Notes: generated by a model not told the origin, from the letters alone. Shown: positions 37,620 to 48,868, numbered from the stretch's first letter. The stretch: 64,000 bases of DNA from Stakelama portus (GCF_003171655.1 NZ_QFZL01000003.1:186001-250000), one strand, 5' to 3'. Program-made: numbers and translations.

Positions 37620-40340
37620 ATGAGTATCGAAATGCCCTGGCCCGCGCTCCACGCCAGCCATTCGGGCGTGTGGATCACCACGCCCGAGGGCGATTCGCGC
37701 GGGCTCAGCCGCGGCGAGGCAATCCGGCTTGCCGCCGATACGCCGGTGATCCTGCTCAACGCGCCTTTGGTCGGGCAACGGCTCGGCCATCCCGAGCTTT
37801 CCGGGCTCGATCTGCTCGAACTCTATGCCTTTCTGCGGCCCGCACGCTTTGTCGTGCCGACGCCCAGGGGGCTGGCGCGCGCAGTCGATCTGTCGCCGCC
37901 CGAAAGCGACGCCGATATCGCGCCGTTCCTGCGCGAAGCCGCCGCGTCCTTGCTGGCAATGGCCGAAGGAGACTGGCCCGAGCGCGAAGGCGCATGGACC
38001 GGGTTGCAATCGCTCGCCCGGCTGCGCTGGCCCTGGGCGCCGACGCTCACGCCGCGCATCGCCAGGCCCGAACGGCACGAACGCTGGCTGTTCTCACGCC
38101 TGCCCGAATGGGACGAAACGGCGAATCGCCCGCCGCCGCGCGCCGTCGTGCTCGCCCCCGATGATGTCCGCGACCGGCTGGCACAGCTCACCGGCGCCGG
38201 CGCCGAAACGCGTCAGGGCCAGCGCGATTATGCCGCTGCGGCGACCCATGCCTTTTCCCCGCGCGATCGGCGCGACGAGCCCAATATGGTGCTGGCCGAA
38301 GCCGGCACCGGCATCGGCAAGACATTGGGCTATCTCGCCCCCGCATCGCTCTGGGCACAACAGGCGGGCGGCGCGGTATGGGTATCGACCTATACCAAGG
38401 CGCTGCAACGCCAATTGGGGCATGAGGGCGAACGGATCTTCCCCGATGCCGCCGAGCGGCGCCAGCGTGTCGTCACGCGCAAGGGGCGCGAAAATTACCT
38501 CTGCCTGCTCAATCTGGAGGATGCGCTGCAGGGCGGCTTTGCCGGGCGCGCCGCGATCCTCGCGCATCTTGTCGCGCGCTGGGCGGCATACAGCGCCGAT
38601 GGCGACATGATCGGCGGCGACTTGCCCGGATGGCTCCCCACCCTGTTCCGGCGCAACGGCTCCACCGCGCTGACCGACCGGCGCGGCGAGTGTATCTATG
38701 CCGGGTGCCCGCATTACCGGAAATGCTTCATCGAGCGCGCCGCGCGGGCGAGCGCCGATGCCGATATCGTCATCGCCAATCATGCGCTGGTGATGGTCAA
38801 CGCCGCGCGTGGGCGTGAGATGAACAGCCGCCCGACACGCTATGTCTTCGACGAAGGCCATCACCTGTTCGACGCCGCCGACGCAATGTTCGCCGCCGCG
38901 CTGACCGGACAGGAAGCGATCGAGCTGCGCCGCTGGATCATCGGCCCCGAATCAAAGGCGCGCGGCCGCCGACGCGGCCTTGCCGCACGGCTTTCCGATG
39001 TCGCCAGCTATGACGAGGAAGGCGCGCGCGCAATTTCGCAGGCCGTCGACGCCGCACGCCATTTGCCGTCGGACCAGTGGCTGCAGCGACTGAACGAAGG
39101 CGAACCGTTCGGGCCGATCGAATCGCTGCTCGCCGCGGTGCGCGGCCTCACCTATGCGCGCGCCGCCGACGCCGCAGACGCCGGCTATGGCCTTGAAACC
39201 GAACTTGCCGAACCCGATGCGGCGCTGGTCGAAGCCGCCGGACCCGCCAGCGAAGCGCTCGAAGCATTGTTGCGTCCGCTCGTCACGCTCGGACGGCGGC
39301 TCGAAGCGGTGCTCGACGAATCGCCCGACTGGATGGACGGCGCCGCCCGCGCGCGGATCGAAGGCGCGATCGCCTCGCTGCAATGGCGGCGCGACACGGT
39401 GACGGCATGGCTGTCGCTGATCGCGCGGATCGGCGGGCCCGCCGCACCCGATTTCGTCGACTGGCTGGCCGTCGACCGGTTCGAAGGGCGCGAATATGAT
39501 GTCGGGCTCCACCGCCACTGGCTCGATCCGATGCAGCCCTTTGCCCAGACCGTGCTCAAACCCGCGCATGGCGTCATGGTGACCTCGGCAACGCTGCGCG
39601 CCGGGGGCGACTGGGACGTTGCCGAAGCGCGTTCGGGGGCCACCCATCTCACCGCCGCGCCCGATCATTTCGCTGCGCCCAGCCCGTTCGATTATGCCGC
39701 GCAAAGCGAAGTGCTGATCGTCACCGATGTGAAACGCGGCGATATGGCGGCGCTCGCCAATGCCTATGCGCGGCTGATCACTGCCTCGCAGGGCGGCACG
39801 TTGGGGCTGTTCACGGCGATCCGCCGCCTGCGCACCGTCCATGCGCGAATCGCCGACCGGCTGGCGCGCGAAGGGCTGCCGCTGCTCGCCCAGCATGTCG
39901 ATCCGATCGACACCGGGACATTGGTCGATATCTTTCGCGACGATCCGCGCGCGTCGCTGCTCGGCACCGATGCGCTGCGCGACGGTGTCGATGTCCCCGG
40001 CGATTCGCTGCGGCTCGTCGTCATGGAGGGCGTGCCCTGGCCCAAACCGACCGTGCTCCACGCCGCACGGCGGCTCGCCAATGGCGGCAAGGAATATGAC
40101 GACCGCATCATCCGGGCAAAGCTGGCACAGGCGTTCGGGCGGCTGATTCGGCGCGCGGGCGACAAGGGGACGTTCGTGCTGTTGTCGGCGGCGATGCCGT
40201 CGCGGCTGCTGTCGGCCTTTCCGGAAGCGACCCCGGTGGAAAGAGTGACGCTAGACGAAGCAATCGCCCGGGTACAGCTTTCCTCTGGCGCGCGGTTGCG
40301 CCATGAAGAGGCCGCCAACGCAGTGACGGGAGAGCCATGA
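37620..40340 (+). CDS. DinG/XPD-type ATP-dependent DNA helicase with Fe-S cluster
   Basis: 906 residues. Superfamily 2 motifs: Walker A EAGTGIGKT (227-235), DEGH box (411-414), and C-terminal motif VI region QAFGRLIRRAGD. Four cysteines in the right order for a 4Fe-4S cluster of XPD/DinG helicases are C295, C358, C363 and C369 (CIYAGCPHYRKC). The N-terminal 200 residues are an additional domain not seen in E. coli DinG. It likely resolves R-loops, G4 or D-loop structures 5'->3'. The ATG at 37620 avoids a longer upstream frame. Its stop overlaps the sixA start (ATGA). Confidence 0.9.
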   Translation: MSIEMPWPALHASHSGVWITTPEGDSRGLSRGEAIRLAADTPVILLNAPLVGQRLGHPELSGLDLLELYAFLRPARFVVPTPRGLARAVDLSPPESDADIAPFLREAAASLLAMAEGDWPEREGAWTGLQSLARLRWPWAPTLTPRIARPERHERWLFSRLPEWDETANRPPPRAVVLAPDDVRDRLAQLTGAGAETRQGQRDYAAAATHAFSPRDRRDEPNMVLAEAGTGIGKTLGYLAPASLWAQQAGGAVWVSTYTKALQRQLGHEGERIFPDAAERRQRVVTRKGRENYLCLLNLEDALQGGFAGRAAILAHLVARWAAYSADGDMIGGDLPGWLPTLFRRNGSTALTDRRGECIYAGCPHYRKCFIERAARASADADIVIANHALVMVNAARGREMNSRPTRYVFDEGHHLFDAADAMFAAALTGQEAIELRRWIIGPESKARGRRRGLAARLSDVASYDEEGARAISQAVDAARHLPSDQWLQRLNEGEPFGPIESLLAAVRGLTYARAADAADAGYGLETELAEPDAALVEAAGPASEALEALLRPLVTLGRRLEAVLDESPDWMDGAARARIEGAIASLQWRRDTVTAWLSLIARIGGPAAPDFVDWLAVDRFEGREYDVGLHRHWLDPMQPFAQTVLKPAHGVMVTSATLRAGGDWDVAEARSGATHLTAAPDHFAAPSPFDYAAQSEVLIVTDVKRGDMAALANAYARLITASQGGTLGLFTAIRRLRTVHARIADRLAREGLPLLAQHVDPIDTGTLVDIFRDDPRASLLGTDALRDGVDVPGDSLRLVVMEGVPWPKPTVLHAARRLANGGKEYDDRIIRAKLAQAFGRLIRRAGDKGTFVLLSAAMPSRLLSAFPEATPVERVTLDEAIARVQLSSGARLRHEEAANAVTGEP

Positions 40341-40870
40341 AGACGCTGACGCTGCTGCGCCACGCCAAATCGGGATGGGACGATCCGGTGGCGCGCGACT
40401 TCGATCGGCCGCTCAACCCCAAGGGGCATCGTGCGGCTCAGACGATGGGCCGCCACATGCGTGGACTGGGGCTCGCGTTCGACCATGTCGTCGCTTCGCC
40501 GGCGGTGCGGGTGAAGGAAACGCTCGCCGAAATCGAAAAGGGGTTCGGCAGCGAGCTGGCCCCCGAATGGGAAAAGCGCCTCTATCTCGCGTCTGCGCCG
40601 ACGCTGCTCGATATCGTCCAGGAATGCGACGATGCGATCGATAACCTGTTGTTTGTCGGGCATAATCCCGGACTGGAAGAGCTGGTGCTGCTGCTCGTCC
40701 CGGGCGGCAGCGACCTGCGCAGCGATGTCGAGGAGAAGTTTCCGACCGCCAGCTTGGCGCAGATCCGCTTCGATGCCGATAGCTGGCGCAAGGTGGATGG
40801 CGGTACCGGAACGCTGCTGCGCTTCGTGCGCCCGCGCGATCTCGATCCCGCACTCGGGCCGGATCGCTAG
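40337..40870 (+). CDS. sixA: SixA-type phosphohistidine phosphatase
   Basis: 177-residue histidine phosphatase family member. LLRHAKSGW (catalytic RHG-type motif, here RHA) opens the protein and [10 protein letters not shown] holds the second catalytic His. SixA proteins dephosphorylate phosphohistidines of Hpt domains or of the nitrogen PTS; here ptsN is encoded at 63.1 kb, which makes the PTS-Ntr a possible target (inference). The ATG overlaps the helicase stop by 4 nt, so they are co-translated. Its stop overlaps by 4 nt the stop of the convergent merR gene. Confidence 0.9.
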   Translation: MKTLTLLRHAKSGWDDPVARDFDRPLNPKGHRAAQTMGRHMRGLGLAFDHVVASPAVRVKETLAEIEKGFGSELAPEWEKRLYLASAPTLLDIVQECDDAIDNLLFVGHNPGLEELVLLLVPGGSDLRSDVEEKFPTASLAQIRFDADSWRKVDGGTGTLLRFVRPRDLDPALGPDR

Positions 40871-41202
40871 GCCGCGTCCTGCTCCAGCGCCGCGACCAGC
40901 TGCGCGCGAATTTTGGTCAGCGCCGCCGATTGCGGCGTACCGCGCTTGTTGCCGCGTTCGGAAGCCAACAGCTTCTGCACGCCGCGAATCGTATAGCCTT
41001 CATGCGAGAGAAGCCCATGGATTCGCCGCACCAGCGCAACATCGTCGGGACGATAATAACGCCGCCGCCCCGCCCGTTGCAGCGGGCGCAGCTGTGGAAA
41101 CTTCGTTTCCCAATAGCGCAGGACATGCTGGGGCCGGCCGATTTCCTCGGCCAGTTCGCCAATCGTGCGCAGCGCTCCGGCCGCCTTTTCGGAGGCCGGC
41201 AT
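40867..41202 (-). CDS. MerR family transcriptional regulator
   Basis: 111 residues, short MerR. The winged helix-turn-helix starts [20 protein letters not shown] and continues with the [26 protein letters not shown] pattern. The missing effector domain and the position directly after ihfA (8 nt) match the conserved fabH-ihfA-merR block of alphaproteobacteria. Function of this small MerR is not established; it may sense a redox or metabolic state through partners. Target unknown. Confidence 0.9.
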   Translation of the reverse strand: MPASEKAAGALRTIGELAEEIGRPQHVLRYWETKFPQLRPLQRAGRRRYYRPDDVALVRRIHGLLSHEGYTIRGVQKLLASERGNKRGTPQSAALTKIRAQLVAALEQDAA

Positions 41203-41210
41203 CGCCGTTC

Positions 41211-41519
41211 TCAGCCCCCGTCGACGATGCGGTCGCGCATCATCTGGCTGGCGCGGAACGTGAGCACGCGGCGCGGCGCGATCGGCACTTCGACGCCGGT
41301 CTTGGGATTGCGGCCGATCCGCTCGCCCTTGTCGCGCAGGATGAAGCTTCCGAAACCGGAAATCTTCACATTCTGGCCTTCGGCGAGCGCTTCGCACATA
41401 TGTTCGAGAATTTGTTCGACCATCTGCGCGGAATCCGCACGCGAAAGCCCGACCTCACGGTGCAGTGCTTCAGATAGATCGGCCCGGGTCAGCGTGCCCG
41501 GAGAGGTCATGGTCAGCAT
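41211..41519 (-). CDS. ihfA: Integration host factor subunit alpha
   Basis: 102 residues from the ATG at 41519, with GGAGG 5 nt upstream (an in-frame TTG 12 nt earlier is less likely). HU/IHF fold: [18 protein letters not shown] at the start, KISGFGSF in the core and the DNA-bending beta-arm with [14 protein letters not shown] bends DNA at specific sites for recombination and transcription. It is preceded by a 78-bp AT-richer leader and followed by merR. Confidence 0.95.
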   Translation of the reverse strand: MLTMTSPGTLTRADLSEALHREVGLSRADSAQMVEQILEHMCEALAEGQNVKISGFGSFILRDKGERIGRNPKTGVEVPIAPRRVLTFRASQMMRDRIVDGG

Positions 41520-41597
41520 CGCCCCCTCCAATTATCAGGGAATCAACCCTATCACATTGTTCCGACTGAGCAACCGCACATTACACCTGCGGAACGA

Positions 41598-42557
41598 TCA
41601 GAAGCGAACTACGGCGGCGCCCCAGGTGAATCCGCCACCCATGGCTTCGAGTACAAGCAGGTCGCCGCGCTTGATCCGGCCGTCGCGAACCGCGGTATCG
41701 AGCGCCAGCGGCACCGACGCGGCCGAGGTATTGGCGTGCCGGTCCACGGTAACGACGACCTTGTCGGGCGACAGGCTCAGCTTGCGCGCCGTCGCGTCGA
41801 GAATGCGGGCATTGGCCTGATGCGGGACAAGCCAGTCGATATCGTCGGAAGTGAGCCCGGCGGCGGCAAGCGATTCCTCCAGCACCGACGCCAGATTGAC
41901 GACGGCATGGCGGAACACTTCCTTGCCCTTCATCCGCACCTTGCCGACCGTTCCCGTGGTGGAGGGACCGCCATCGACATAGAGAAGCTGGTTGTGCCGG
42001 CCATCGGCGTGGAGCCGGGTGGCAAGCACGCCGCGCGAATCATCGCCTTCCTGCGCCTCGAGCACGATCGCGCCGGCGCCATCGCCGAACAGCACACAGG
42101 TCGCACGGTCTTCCCAGTCGAGCAGGCGGCTGAACGTTTCCGAACCGATAACCAGCGCCTTGCGATACGCACCGGCGCGGATCATCGAATCGGCCACCTG
42201 GAGCGCGTAGAGAAACCCCGAACAGACCGCCGCGACATCGAATGCCACGCAATCGTCGATTCCCAGCATCGCCTGGATCTTGGTCGCAGAAGACGGAAAG
42301 GTCTGATCCGGCGTCGCGGTGGCAAGGACGATCAGATCGATGTCCTGCGCCGGAACGCCCGCCGCATCGAGCGCCGCCCGGGCGGCATCCGCGCCCAGAG
42401 TCGCGGTCGTTTCTTCCGGTCCGGCAATGTAGCGAAAGCGGATGCCCGTCCGCTCGATGATCCATTCGTCGCTGGTATCAACGGTCTCGGCAAGCTCGGC
42501 GTTGGACACGCGCCGCATCGGCAAGGCCGATCCGGTGCCGGTAATCACTGCGCGCAC
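41598..42557 (-). CDS. fabH: 3-oxoacyl-ACP synthase III
   Basis: 319 residues from a GTG with GGAGG 7 nt upstream. KAS III signatures: catalytic C112 in [11 protein letters not shown], His in [10 protein letters not shown] and Asn in RHANTSAAS. It condenses acetyl-CoA with malonyl-ACP to start fatty acid synthesis. Located 15 nt after plsX; the plsX-fabH-ihfA-merR order is conserved. Confidence 0.97.
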   Translation of the reverse strand: MRAVITGTGSALPMRRVSNAELAETVDTSDEWIIERTGIRFRYIAGPEETTATLGADAARAALDAAGVPAQDIDLIVLATATPDQTFPSSATKIQAMLGIDDCVAFDVAAVCSGFLYALQVADSMIRAGAYRKALVIGSETFSRLLDWEDRATCVLFGDGAGAIVLEAQEGDDSRGVLATRLHADGRHNQLLYVDGGPSTTGTVGKVRMKGKEVFRHAVVNLASVLEESLAAAGLTSDDIDWLVPHQANARILDATARKLSLSPDKVVVTVDRHANTSAASVPLALDTAVRDGRIKRGDLLVLEAMGGGFTWGAAVVRF

Positions 42558-42572
42558 GCTTGTTCCTCCGTT

Positions 42573-43604
42573 TCAGGCCGCCCGGGCTTCGAAATTGCCC
42601 AGATCCTCGATGATTCGCCGGGTCAGATCGTCGCGCACCATCTTGGCGGCCACGGCGATGGCATTCTGTACGCCCAGTTCGTTGGCTCCGCCATGACTCT
42701 TCACGACCAGCCCGTTCAAGCCCAGAAACACGGCACCATTATGGTTGTTGGGATCAAGATGATGCCGCAGCAATTCGGTGGCGGGGCGCGAAATCAGAAA
42801 ACCGATCTTCGAGCGCGTCGAACTCTGAAAGGCGCGGCGCAGCAGATCGGCAACGAATCGGGCGGTGCCTTCGGCCGTTTTCAGCGCGATATTGCCCGAA
42901 AAACCGTCGCAAACGATCACATCGACCTCGCCGCGCGACAATCGATCGCCTTCGGTGAACCCCGTGAAATCGAGCGGCAGATGCGGCGCGGCACGCAACT
43001 GGGCGGCGGCTTCGCGCACCCGGTCGGTGCCCTTGAGTTCCTCGGTACCGATGTTGAGCAGCGCGACGCGCGGCCGCTCAAGATCGAGCGCGGTGCGCGC
43101 ATAGGCCGCGCCCATCACGGCGAACTGCACCAGATTGCGCGTGTCGCATTCGGTGTTGGCGCCCAGATCGAGCATCACCGAATCATTTTCGCCCAGCGTC
43201 GGCAGCAGCGCGGCCAGCGCGGGGCGATCGATGCCCGGCATCGTCCGCAGCGAAACCTTCGCCATCGACATCAGCGCGCCGGTATTACCCGACGATACGG
43301 CCGCGCCGGCGCGGCCCTGCTTGACCAGGTCGATGGCGATTCCCATCGAAGTGGTCTTGGCACGGCGCAGCGCCTGGCTCGGCTTTTCCTCGCTCCCGAC
43401 GACTTCGGGCGCGTGCACGATTTCGGAAGCAGCGGTCAGATTGGGGTGATTCTTGAGCCCTTCCCGAATCGCCGATTCGTCGCCGACCAGGAAGAACTCC
43501 ATGCCGGGGAACTTGCGTCGCGCACGCGCAACGCCCGCCAGCATGACGGCAATGCCCTCGTCGCCGCCCATCGCATCGACGGCGATTCGCGAGGCTTTGG
43601 TCAT
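42573..43604 (-). CDS. plsX: Phosphate acyltransferase PlsX
   Basis: 343 residues starting RIAVDAMGGDEGIAV, the PlsX signature, with the SSGNTGALMSMA loop and DLGANTECDTRNLVQFAVMG. It converts acyl-ACP to acyl-phosphate for glycerol-3-phosphate acylation and is peripheral to the inner membrane. 24 nt after rpmF, in the classic rpmF-plsX-fabH order. SD around GGGGG upstream of the ATG. Confidence 0.97.
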   Translation of the reverse strand: MTKASRIAVDAMGGDEGIAVMLAGVARARRKFPGMEFFLVGDESAIREGLKNHPNLTAASEIVHAPEVVGSEEKPSQALRRAKTTSMGIAIDLVKQGRAGAAVSSGNTGALMSMAKVSLRTMPGIDRPALAALLPTLGENDSVMLDLGANTECDTRNLVQFAVMGAAYARTALDLERPRVALLNIGTEELKGTDRVREAAAQLRAAPHLPLDFTGFTEGDRLSRGEVDVIVCDGFSGNIALKTAEGTARFVADLLRRAFQSSTRSKIGFLISRPATELLRHHLDPNNHNGAVFLGLNGLVVKSHGGANELGVQNAIAVAAKMVRDDLTRRIIEDLGNFEARAA

Positions 43605-43628
43605 GCTGTCATTGCCCCCGTCGCCCGA

Positions 43629-43808
43629 TCAGTCCTCGCTCGAGACGATTTCGCGACCGTTATAATGCCCGCAAGCCGAGCACAGATTGTGCGGACGCTT
43701 CAATTCGCCGCAATTCGGGCATTCCTGGAACGCCTCAACCTTCAATGCGTCGTGCGAACGGCGCATGCCGCGCCGGGACGGCGTGGTCTTTCTCTTGGGA
43801 ACTGCCAT
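43629..43808 (-). CDS. rpmF: 50S ribosomal protein L32
   Basis: 59 residues starting [20 protein letters not shown], with the zinc-ribbon cysteines C-P-N-C and C-S-A-C. This is the zinc-binding form of L32. The ATG at 43808 is used; the frame extends upstream but only the 59-residue form matches. First gene of the rpmF-plsX-fabH operon, whose promoter must lie in 43809-43986. Confidence 0.97.
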   Translation of the reverse strand: MAVPKRKTTPSRRGMRRSHDALKVEAFQECPNCGELKRPHNLCSACGHYNGREIVSSED

Positions 43809-43986
43809 CTCGGCACCTTCTTGAAAAACACGTGAATTCGGGGTCGCGATACGCCCTGTCGATGGACCGGACAAGCGCCGGAAGAACCGGCACCCGCCGG
43901 ACCGGCGATGGGGCAGGTCACGAAGCGAGCCCGCGCGTATAGCGATTCTGCGCTGCGTTGCAACCCGCAGGCGGATTCCGGAACGG

Positions 43987-44649
43987 CTAACCGCGCGCCA
44001 ATACCGAATCGGCGACGAAGGGATTGCTAGCCCGCTCATGCGCGAAATTGCTGACCGGACCGTGGCCGGGGACGAACACTGTCTCGCCCCCCAGCGGCCA
44101 GAGCTTGCCGGTAATCGCGTCGATCAGATCCTGATGATTGCCGAGCGGGAAATCGGTGCGGCCGATCGACCCCTGAAACAGCACGTCGCCGACGATCGCC
44201 AGCTGTGAGGGCGCATGATGAAACACGACATGGCCCGGCGTGTGACCGGGACAATGATAGACGTCGAGCGTCAGATTGCCGACGGTCACCTGATCGCCAT
44301 CGTTCAGCCAGCGATCGGGTTCGAACACTGTGCCGCGAACGCCATAGCGCGCGCCGTCTTCATCGAGCCGCGCGATCCAGAACCGGTCGGCTTCGTGCGG
44401 TCCTTCGATCGGAACTCCCAGTTCCTTGGCAAATTCGCCTGCCGCGCCGCAGTGATCGATATGACCATGGGTGATGAGAATCTTCTCGACCGTCACCCCG
44501 GCCTGTTTCGCCGCCGCGCGCAGCTTGTCGAGATCGCCGCCCGGATCGACAAAGGCGCCCTTCATCGTCTCGGTGCACCAGAGGAGCGAGCAATTCTGCT
44601 GAAGCGGCGTGACCGGAACGATAGCGGCGCGAAGGGGAGGATTCGACAT
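43987..44649 (-). CDS. MBL-fold metallohydrolase (glyoxalase II-like)
   Basis: 220 residues. The metal motif is THGHIDH (H61, H63, D65, H66), followed by the second histidine in CPGHTPGH, the bridging Asp in IVGDVLFQ and the last His in VPGHGPVS. Length and sequence resemble the small glyoxalase II-like/YcbL group, which act on thioesters such as S-lactoylglutathione. ATG at 44649; upstream frame is a shadow of the divergent pabB leader. Function as a thioesterase is inferred. Confidence 0.9.
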   Translation of the reverse strand: MSNPPLRAAIVPVTPLQQNCSLLWCTETMKGAFVDPGGDLDKLRAAAKQAGVTVEKILITHGHIDHCGAAGEFAKELGVPIEGPHEADRFWIARLDEDGARYGVRGTVFEPDRWLNDGDQVTVGNLTLDVYHCPGHTPGHVVFHHAPSQLAIVGDVLFQGSIGRTDFPLGNHQDLIDAITGKLWPLGGETVFVPGHGPVSNFAHERASNPFVADSVLARG

Positions 44650-44675
44650 GGCCACGAGATAGGAGACCGCGCGGC

Positions 44676-46490
44676 ATGCAGCAACACGGGGTTGCCGCGC
44701 GCCACGCCGCACTGCATGCGCGAATCGCAATGATGCTGCCCGACCCGCCATTCGTGTTGCTGGACGACGCCCGACCGGGCGGGCGGGCGCGACTCTATCA
44801 TGGCATGCGCTCGCAACTACGTGCCGATACGGCGGGACAAGTGGTGGCGGCGATGGCCGAGTTGCGATCGCGCCATGACGAGGGCCAGCGGCTTGCAGGC
44901 TATATCGGCTATGAAGCGGCATCGGGCATCGAAGCGCGCGCCGCTACGCGGCCCGGCCAGGCGCCACTGCTGTGGTTCGGCGCATTCGACCGGTGCGAGA
45001 CGATCGATCCCGTCGCGCTGTTGCCCGATCCGGCAGGGGCATGGGCCGGTGCCCCGGTGCCGCGCGTCGAACGGCAGGACTATGATGCCAAATTCGCCCG
45101 CGTTGCCGAATATATTCGCGCCGGCGATATCTATCAGGCGAATCTCAGTTTCCGTGCCGATCTGCCGTTCGCGGGTCACCCCGCCGCGCTCTATGCGCTC
45201 CTGCGCGCACGCGCGGGCGCGGGCTATGGCGCGCTGGTCGCGACGGGCGAACACTGGCTGTTGTCGCTGTCGCCCGAACTGTTCCTGCAGAGCGATGGCG
45301 ACCGGTTCATCACCCGGCCGATGAAGGGCACTGCCCCGCGTGGCACCACCGATGCGGAGGACGCGGCCATCGCCGACGCGCTGGCGCGCGATCCCAAACA
45401 GCGCGCCGAAAATCTGATGATCGTCGATCTGATGCGCAACGATCTCTCGCGCGTTGCCCGGGCGGGAAGCGTGACCGTGCCAAGCCTGTTTCAGGTCGAA
45501 CGCTATCCAACCGTACATCAGATGGTTTCGACGGTGCACGCGGTTCCCGAAACCGGCAACACCATCGTCGAGGCGCTGGCTGCGCTCTTTCCCTGCGGAT
45601 CGATCACCGGCGCACCCAAATTGCGCGCGATGGAAGTGATCGCCGAAACCGAAGACGATGCGCGCGGCATCTATACCGGTACGATCGGCGCGATCGACCC
45701 CGATGGCGACGCGATCTTCAATGTCGCGATCCGCACGCTGGCAATCGAGAAGGGCGCGACACACGCTACAATTGGACTAGGATCGGCACTGGTCGCCGAT
45801 TCGACGGCCGATGCCGAATGGGAGGAATGTCTGGCGAAAGGCGCGTTCGTGACCGCAGGCGAGACTCCGTTCGACCTGATCGAGACGATGGCGTTCGACC
45901 CGATCGCGGGCATGCCGCTGCTCGAGCGCCATCTCGCCCGGATGAAGAACAGCGCCGGCGCCCTGGGCTTTTCGTTCGATCGGCATGCGACGCGCAACGA
46001 GCTTCAGGCCGCAACATTCCGGCTGCGCATGCGGTCGCGGATCCGGCTGGTGCTGGCGCGATCCGGCGCGATCGCGGTCGGCATATCGCCGATGCCTGCA
46101 CGCCCCGAAAGCCCGGTCCGCGTGGCGATTGCGCCGATGCCGGTCGCATGCGACGATTTTCGGCTCCGGCACAAGACCAGCCGGCGCGGCTTTTACGATC
46201 GTGCCCGCGTCGATGGCGCGTTCGAAACTTTGTTCACCGATGCCGACGGCTATCTGACCGAAGGCAGTTTCACGACCATCTTTGTCGAGCGGAACGGACG
46301 TCTCGCCACGCCGCCGCTCGCGCGCGGGCTGTTGCCGGGCGTGCTCCGCGCCGAACTGATCGAGACCGGGCGCGCAGTCGAAGAAGAGTTGCGGCCGGGC
46401 GATCTGACGCAAGGATTTTACATCGGAAACGCTTTGCGCGGATTGATTGCTGCGCAGCCGGTTGCCGATTCGATCGGCACTCCGCTATAG
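44676..46490 (+). CDS. pabB: Fused aminodeoxychorismate synthase component I / 4-amino-4-deoxychorismate lyase
   Basis: 604 residues. The first ~390 are a PabB chorismate-amination domain (RPMKGTAPRG, MIVDLMRNDLSRVARAGSV, CGSITGAPKLRAMEVI). The rest is a PLP lyase (PabC) with the Schiff-base lysine K500 in RLRHKTSRRGFYDRAR and EGSFTTIFVER. The fusion makes p-aminobenzoate from chorismate, needing only PabA glutaminase. AGGAG precedes the ATG at 44676 by about 10 nt; starts at 44730/44733 (MMLPDPPF or MLPDPPF) give the more usual N-terminus. Divergent from the MBL gene by 26 bp. Confidence 0.92.
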   Translation: MQQHGVAARHAALHARIAMMLPDPPFVLLDDARPGGRARLYHGMRSQLRADTAGQVVAAMAELRSRHDEGQRLAGYIGYEAASGIEARAATRPGQAPLLWFGAFDRCETIDPVALLPDPAGAWAGAPVPRVERQDYDAKFARVAEYIRAGDIYQANLSFRADLPFAGHPAALYALLRARAGAGYGALVATGEHWLLSLSPELFLQSDGDRFITRPMKGTAPRGTTDAEDAAIADALARDPKQRAENLMIVDLMRNDLSRVARAGSVTVPSLFQVERYPTVHQMVSTVHAVPETGNTIVEALAALFPCGSITGAPKLRAMEVIAETEDDARGIYTGTIGAIDPDGDAIFNVAIRTLAIEKGATHATIGLGSALVADSTADAEWEECLAKGAFVTAGETPFDLIETMAFDPIAGMPLLERHLARMKNSAGALGFSFDRHATRNELQAATFRLRMRSRIRLVLARSGAIAVGISPMPARPESPVRVAIAPMPVACDDFRLRHKTSRRGFYDRARVDGAFETLFTDADGYLTEGSFTTIFVERNGRLATPPLARGLLPGVLRAELIETGRAVEEELRPGDLTQGFYIGNALRGLIAAQPVADSIGTPL

Positions 46491-46508
46491 GGCGCGCGCT
46501 TCCCTTAG

Positions 46509-47723
<1,215 letters not shown>

Positions 47724-47780
47724 CGCGGGAAGCTGCGAAGCTGCCGACGCTGTAACCCTCGGCTTGCGCGGGACGAACTC

Positions 47781-47808
47781 CCTTCCGATGTCGAACGATA
47801 TCGGAAGG
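47781..47808 (+). promoter_or_regulatory. Hairpin enclosing the msrA ribosome binding site
   Basis: CCTTCCGAT (47781-47789) is the perfect inverse of ATCGGAAGG (47800-47808), with a 10-nt loop. The right arm contains GGAAGG of the AAGGAG ribosome site that lies 6-11 nt before the msrA ATG at 47817, so in the mRNA the site would be partly paired. It may modulate translation by temperature or a trans factor, or simply be structural. Confidence 0.45.
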
Positions 47809-47816
47809 AGCCTGTC

Positions 47817-48473
47817 ATGCTGAAGACCGGACTGTTCGCGACGCTCGGCGCGACGGCGCTATGGCTTGGCGCGGGAAGCGCCGCCACGACCGAACATGCC
47901 GTGCCGATCCCGCCGCCCGCCACGGATGTCCCTGCGGGCAATGGCCTGCAGACCGCGATCCTGGCAGGCGGGTGTTTCTGGGGCATGGAAGCGGTGTTCG
48001 AGGACATTCGAGGCGTCCGCAATGTCGTCAGCGGCTATGCCGGCGGCACGCGGGCTACGGCAAATTATGCTGCCGTATCTTCCGAAACCACGCGCCATGC
48101 GGAGGCGATCCGGATCACCTATGATCCGCGCCAGGTGAGCTATGGCACGCTGCTGCGCGTCTATTTTTCGGTGGCGCATGATCCGACCCAGCTGAACCGG
48201 CAGGGCCCGGATCGCGGCCCGAGCTATCGTTCGGCAATCTTTCCGCAGGATGGCGCCCAGTGGCGCGTTGCGCGCGCCTATATCGCGCAGCTCGATGCGG
48301 CGCATGCCTTTGACCGGCCGATCGTGACGCAGCTGGAAAGCGGAAGCTTTTTCGCCGCCGAAGCCCAGCATCAGGATTTCTACCGTCGCAATCCGACGCA
48401 TCCCTATATCGTGCGCTGGGACAAGCCCAAGGTCGCGGCGTTCGAAGCCGCCTATCCGCAGCTGGTTCGCTAG
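47817..48473 (+). CDS. msrA: Peptide-methionine (S)-S-oxide reductase, exported
   Basis: 218 residues. A signal peptide (about 1-22, ATALWLGAGSAA) precedes the MsrA fold, so the enzyme is periplasmic. The catalytic cysteine is C53 in GGCFWGMEAVFE, and QYRSAIFP-type (here SYRSAIFP) and HQDFYRRNPTHPY are conserved. It reduces methionine-S-sulfoxide; no resolving second cysteine is apparent in the C-terminus, so it may use an external reductant. The msrB partner is 8 kb away at 55832. Its stop overlaps the end of the convergent DUF1489 gene by 4 nt. Confidence 0.93.
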   Translation: MLKTGLFATLGATALWLGAGSAATTEHAVPIPPPATDVPAGNGLQTAILAGGCFWGMEAVFEDIRGVRNVVSGYAGGTRATANYAAVSSETTRHAEAIRITYDPRQVSYGTLLRVYFSVAHDPTQLNRQGPDRGPSYRSAIFPQDGAQWRVARAYIAQLDAAHAFDRPIVTQLESGSFFAAEAQHQDFYRRNPTHPYIVRWDKPKVAAFEAAYPQLVR

Positions 48474-48868
48474 ATCAGCGCGAGTTCGGTAAGCGCGCCG
48501 AGCAGTTTCGGCGGAAGTTCGGCAATGCCCTGGCCGCTGCCACCCAGATCGGCGGGAGCGTCGCTATCCTCCAGATAGCGCCAGCCCTGATGCGCGCGCT
48601 TGGGCTGCGGCTTGACGTCGATCACCACCGGTTCGCAATGGATCGCGGTCTTGCCGCCGGGCAATTCGCCAAAGCCGGTAATCGGCGTCCGCGCCACCAG
48701 CTGATGTCGCAGGATCCAATATAGCGATCCGCCCACAATTTCTTCATGCCGTTTGGGCAGATAGCGGGTGGTCAGCCAGAACTGGCCCGGGCCGTATCGG
48801 CCGAGCGCCTGACGCAGATCCTCGACACTGTCATGGCCGAACGCAACCTTGGTGAGATGAAGGGGCAC
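48470..48868 (-). CDS. DUF1489 family protein
   Basis: 132 residues from a GTG at 48868 (VPLHLTKVAFGHDSVEDL), which matches the family N-terminus; a longer TTG start at 48904 overlaps the end of mgtE by 11 nt. DUF1489 is an alphaproteobacterial family of unknown function with conserved TRYLPKRHEE, GGSLYWILRHQL and GKTAIHCEPV segments. Located 25 nt after mgtE, perhaps in the same operon. No cofactor motif. Confidence 0.83.
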   Translation of the reverse strand: MPLHLTKVAFGHDSVEDLRQALGRYGPGQFWLTTRYLPKRHEEIVGGSLYWILRHQLVARTPITGFGELPGGKTAIHCEPVVIDVKPQPKRAHQGWRYLEDSDAPADLGGSGQGIAELPPKLLGALTELALI

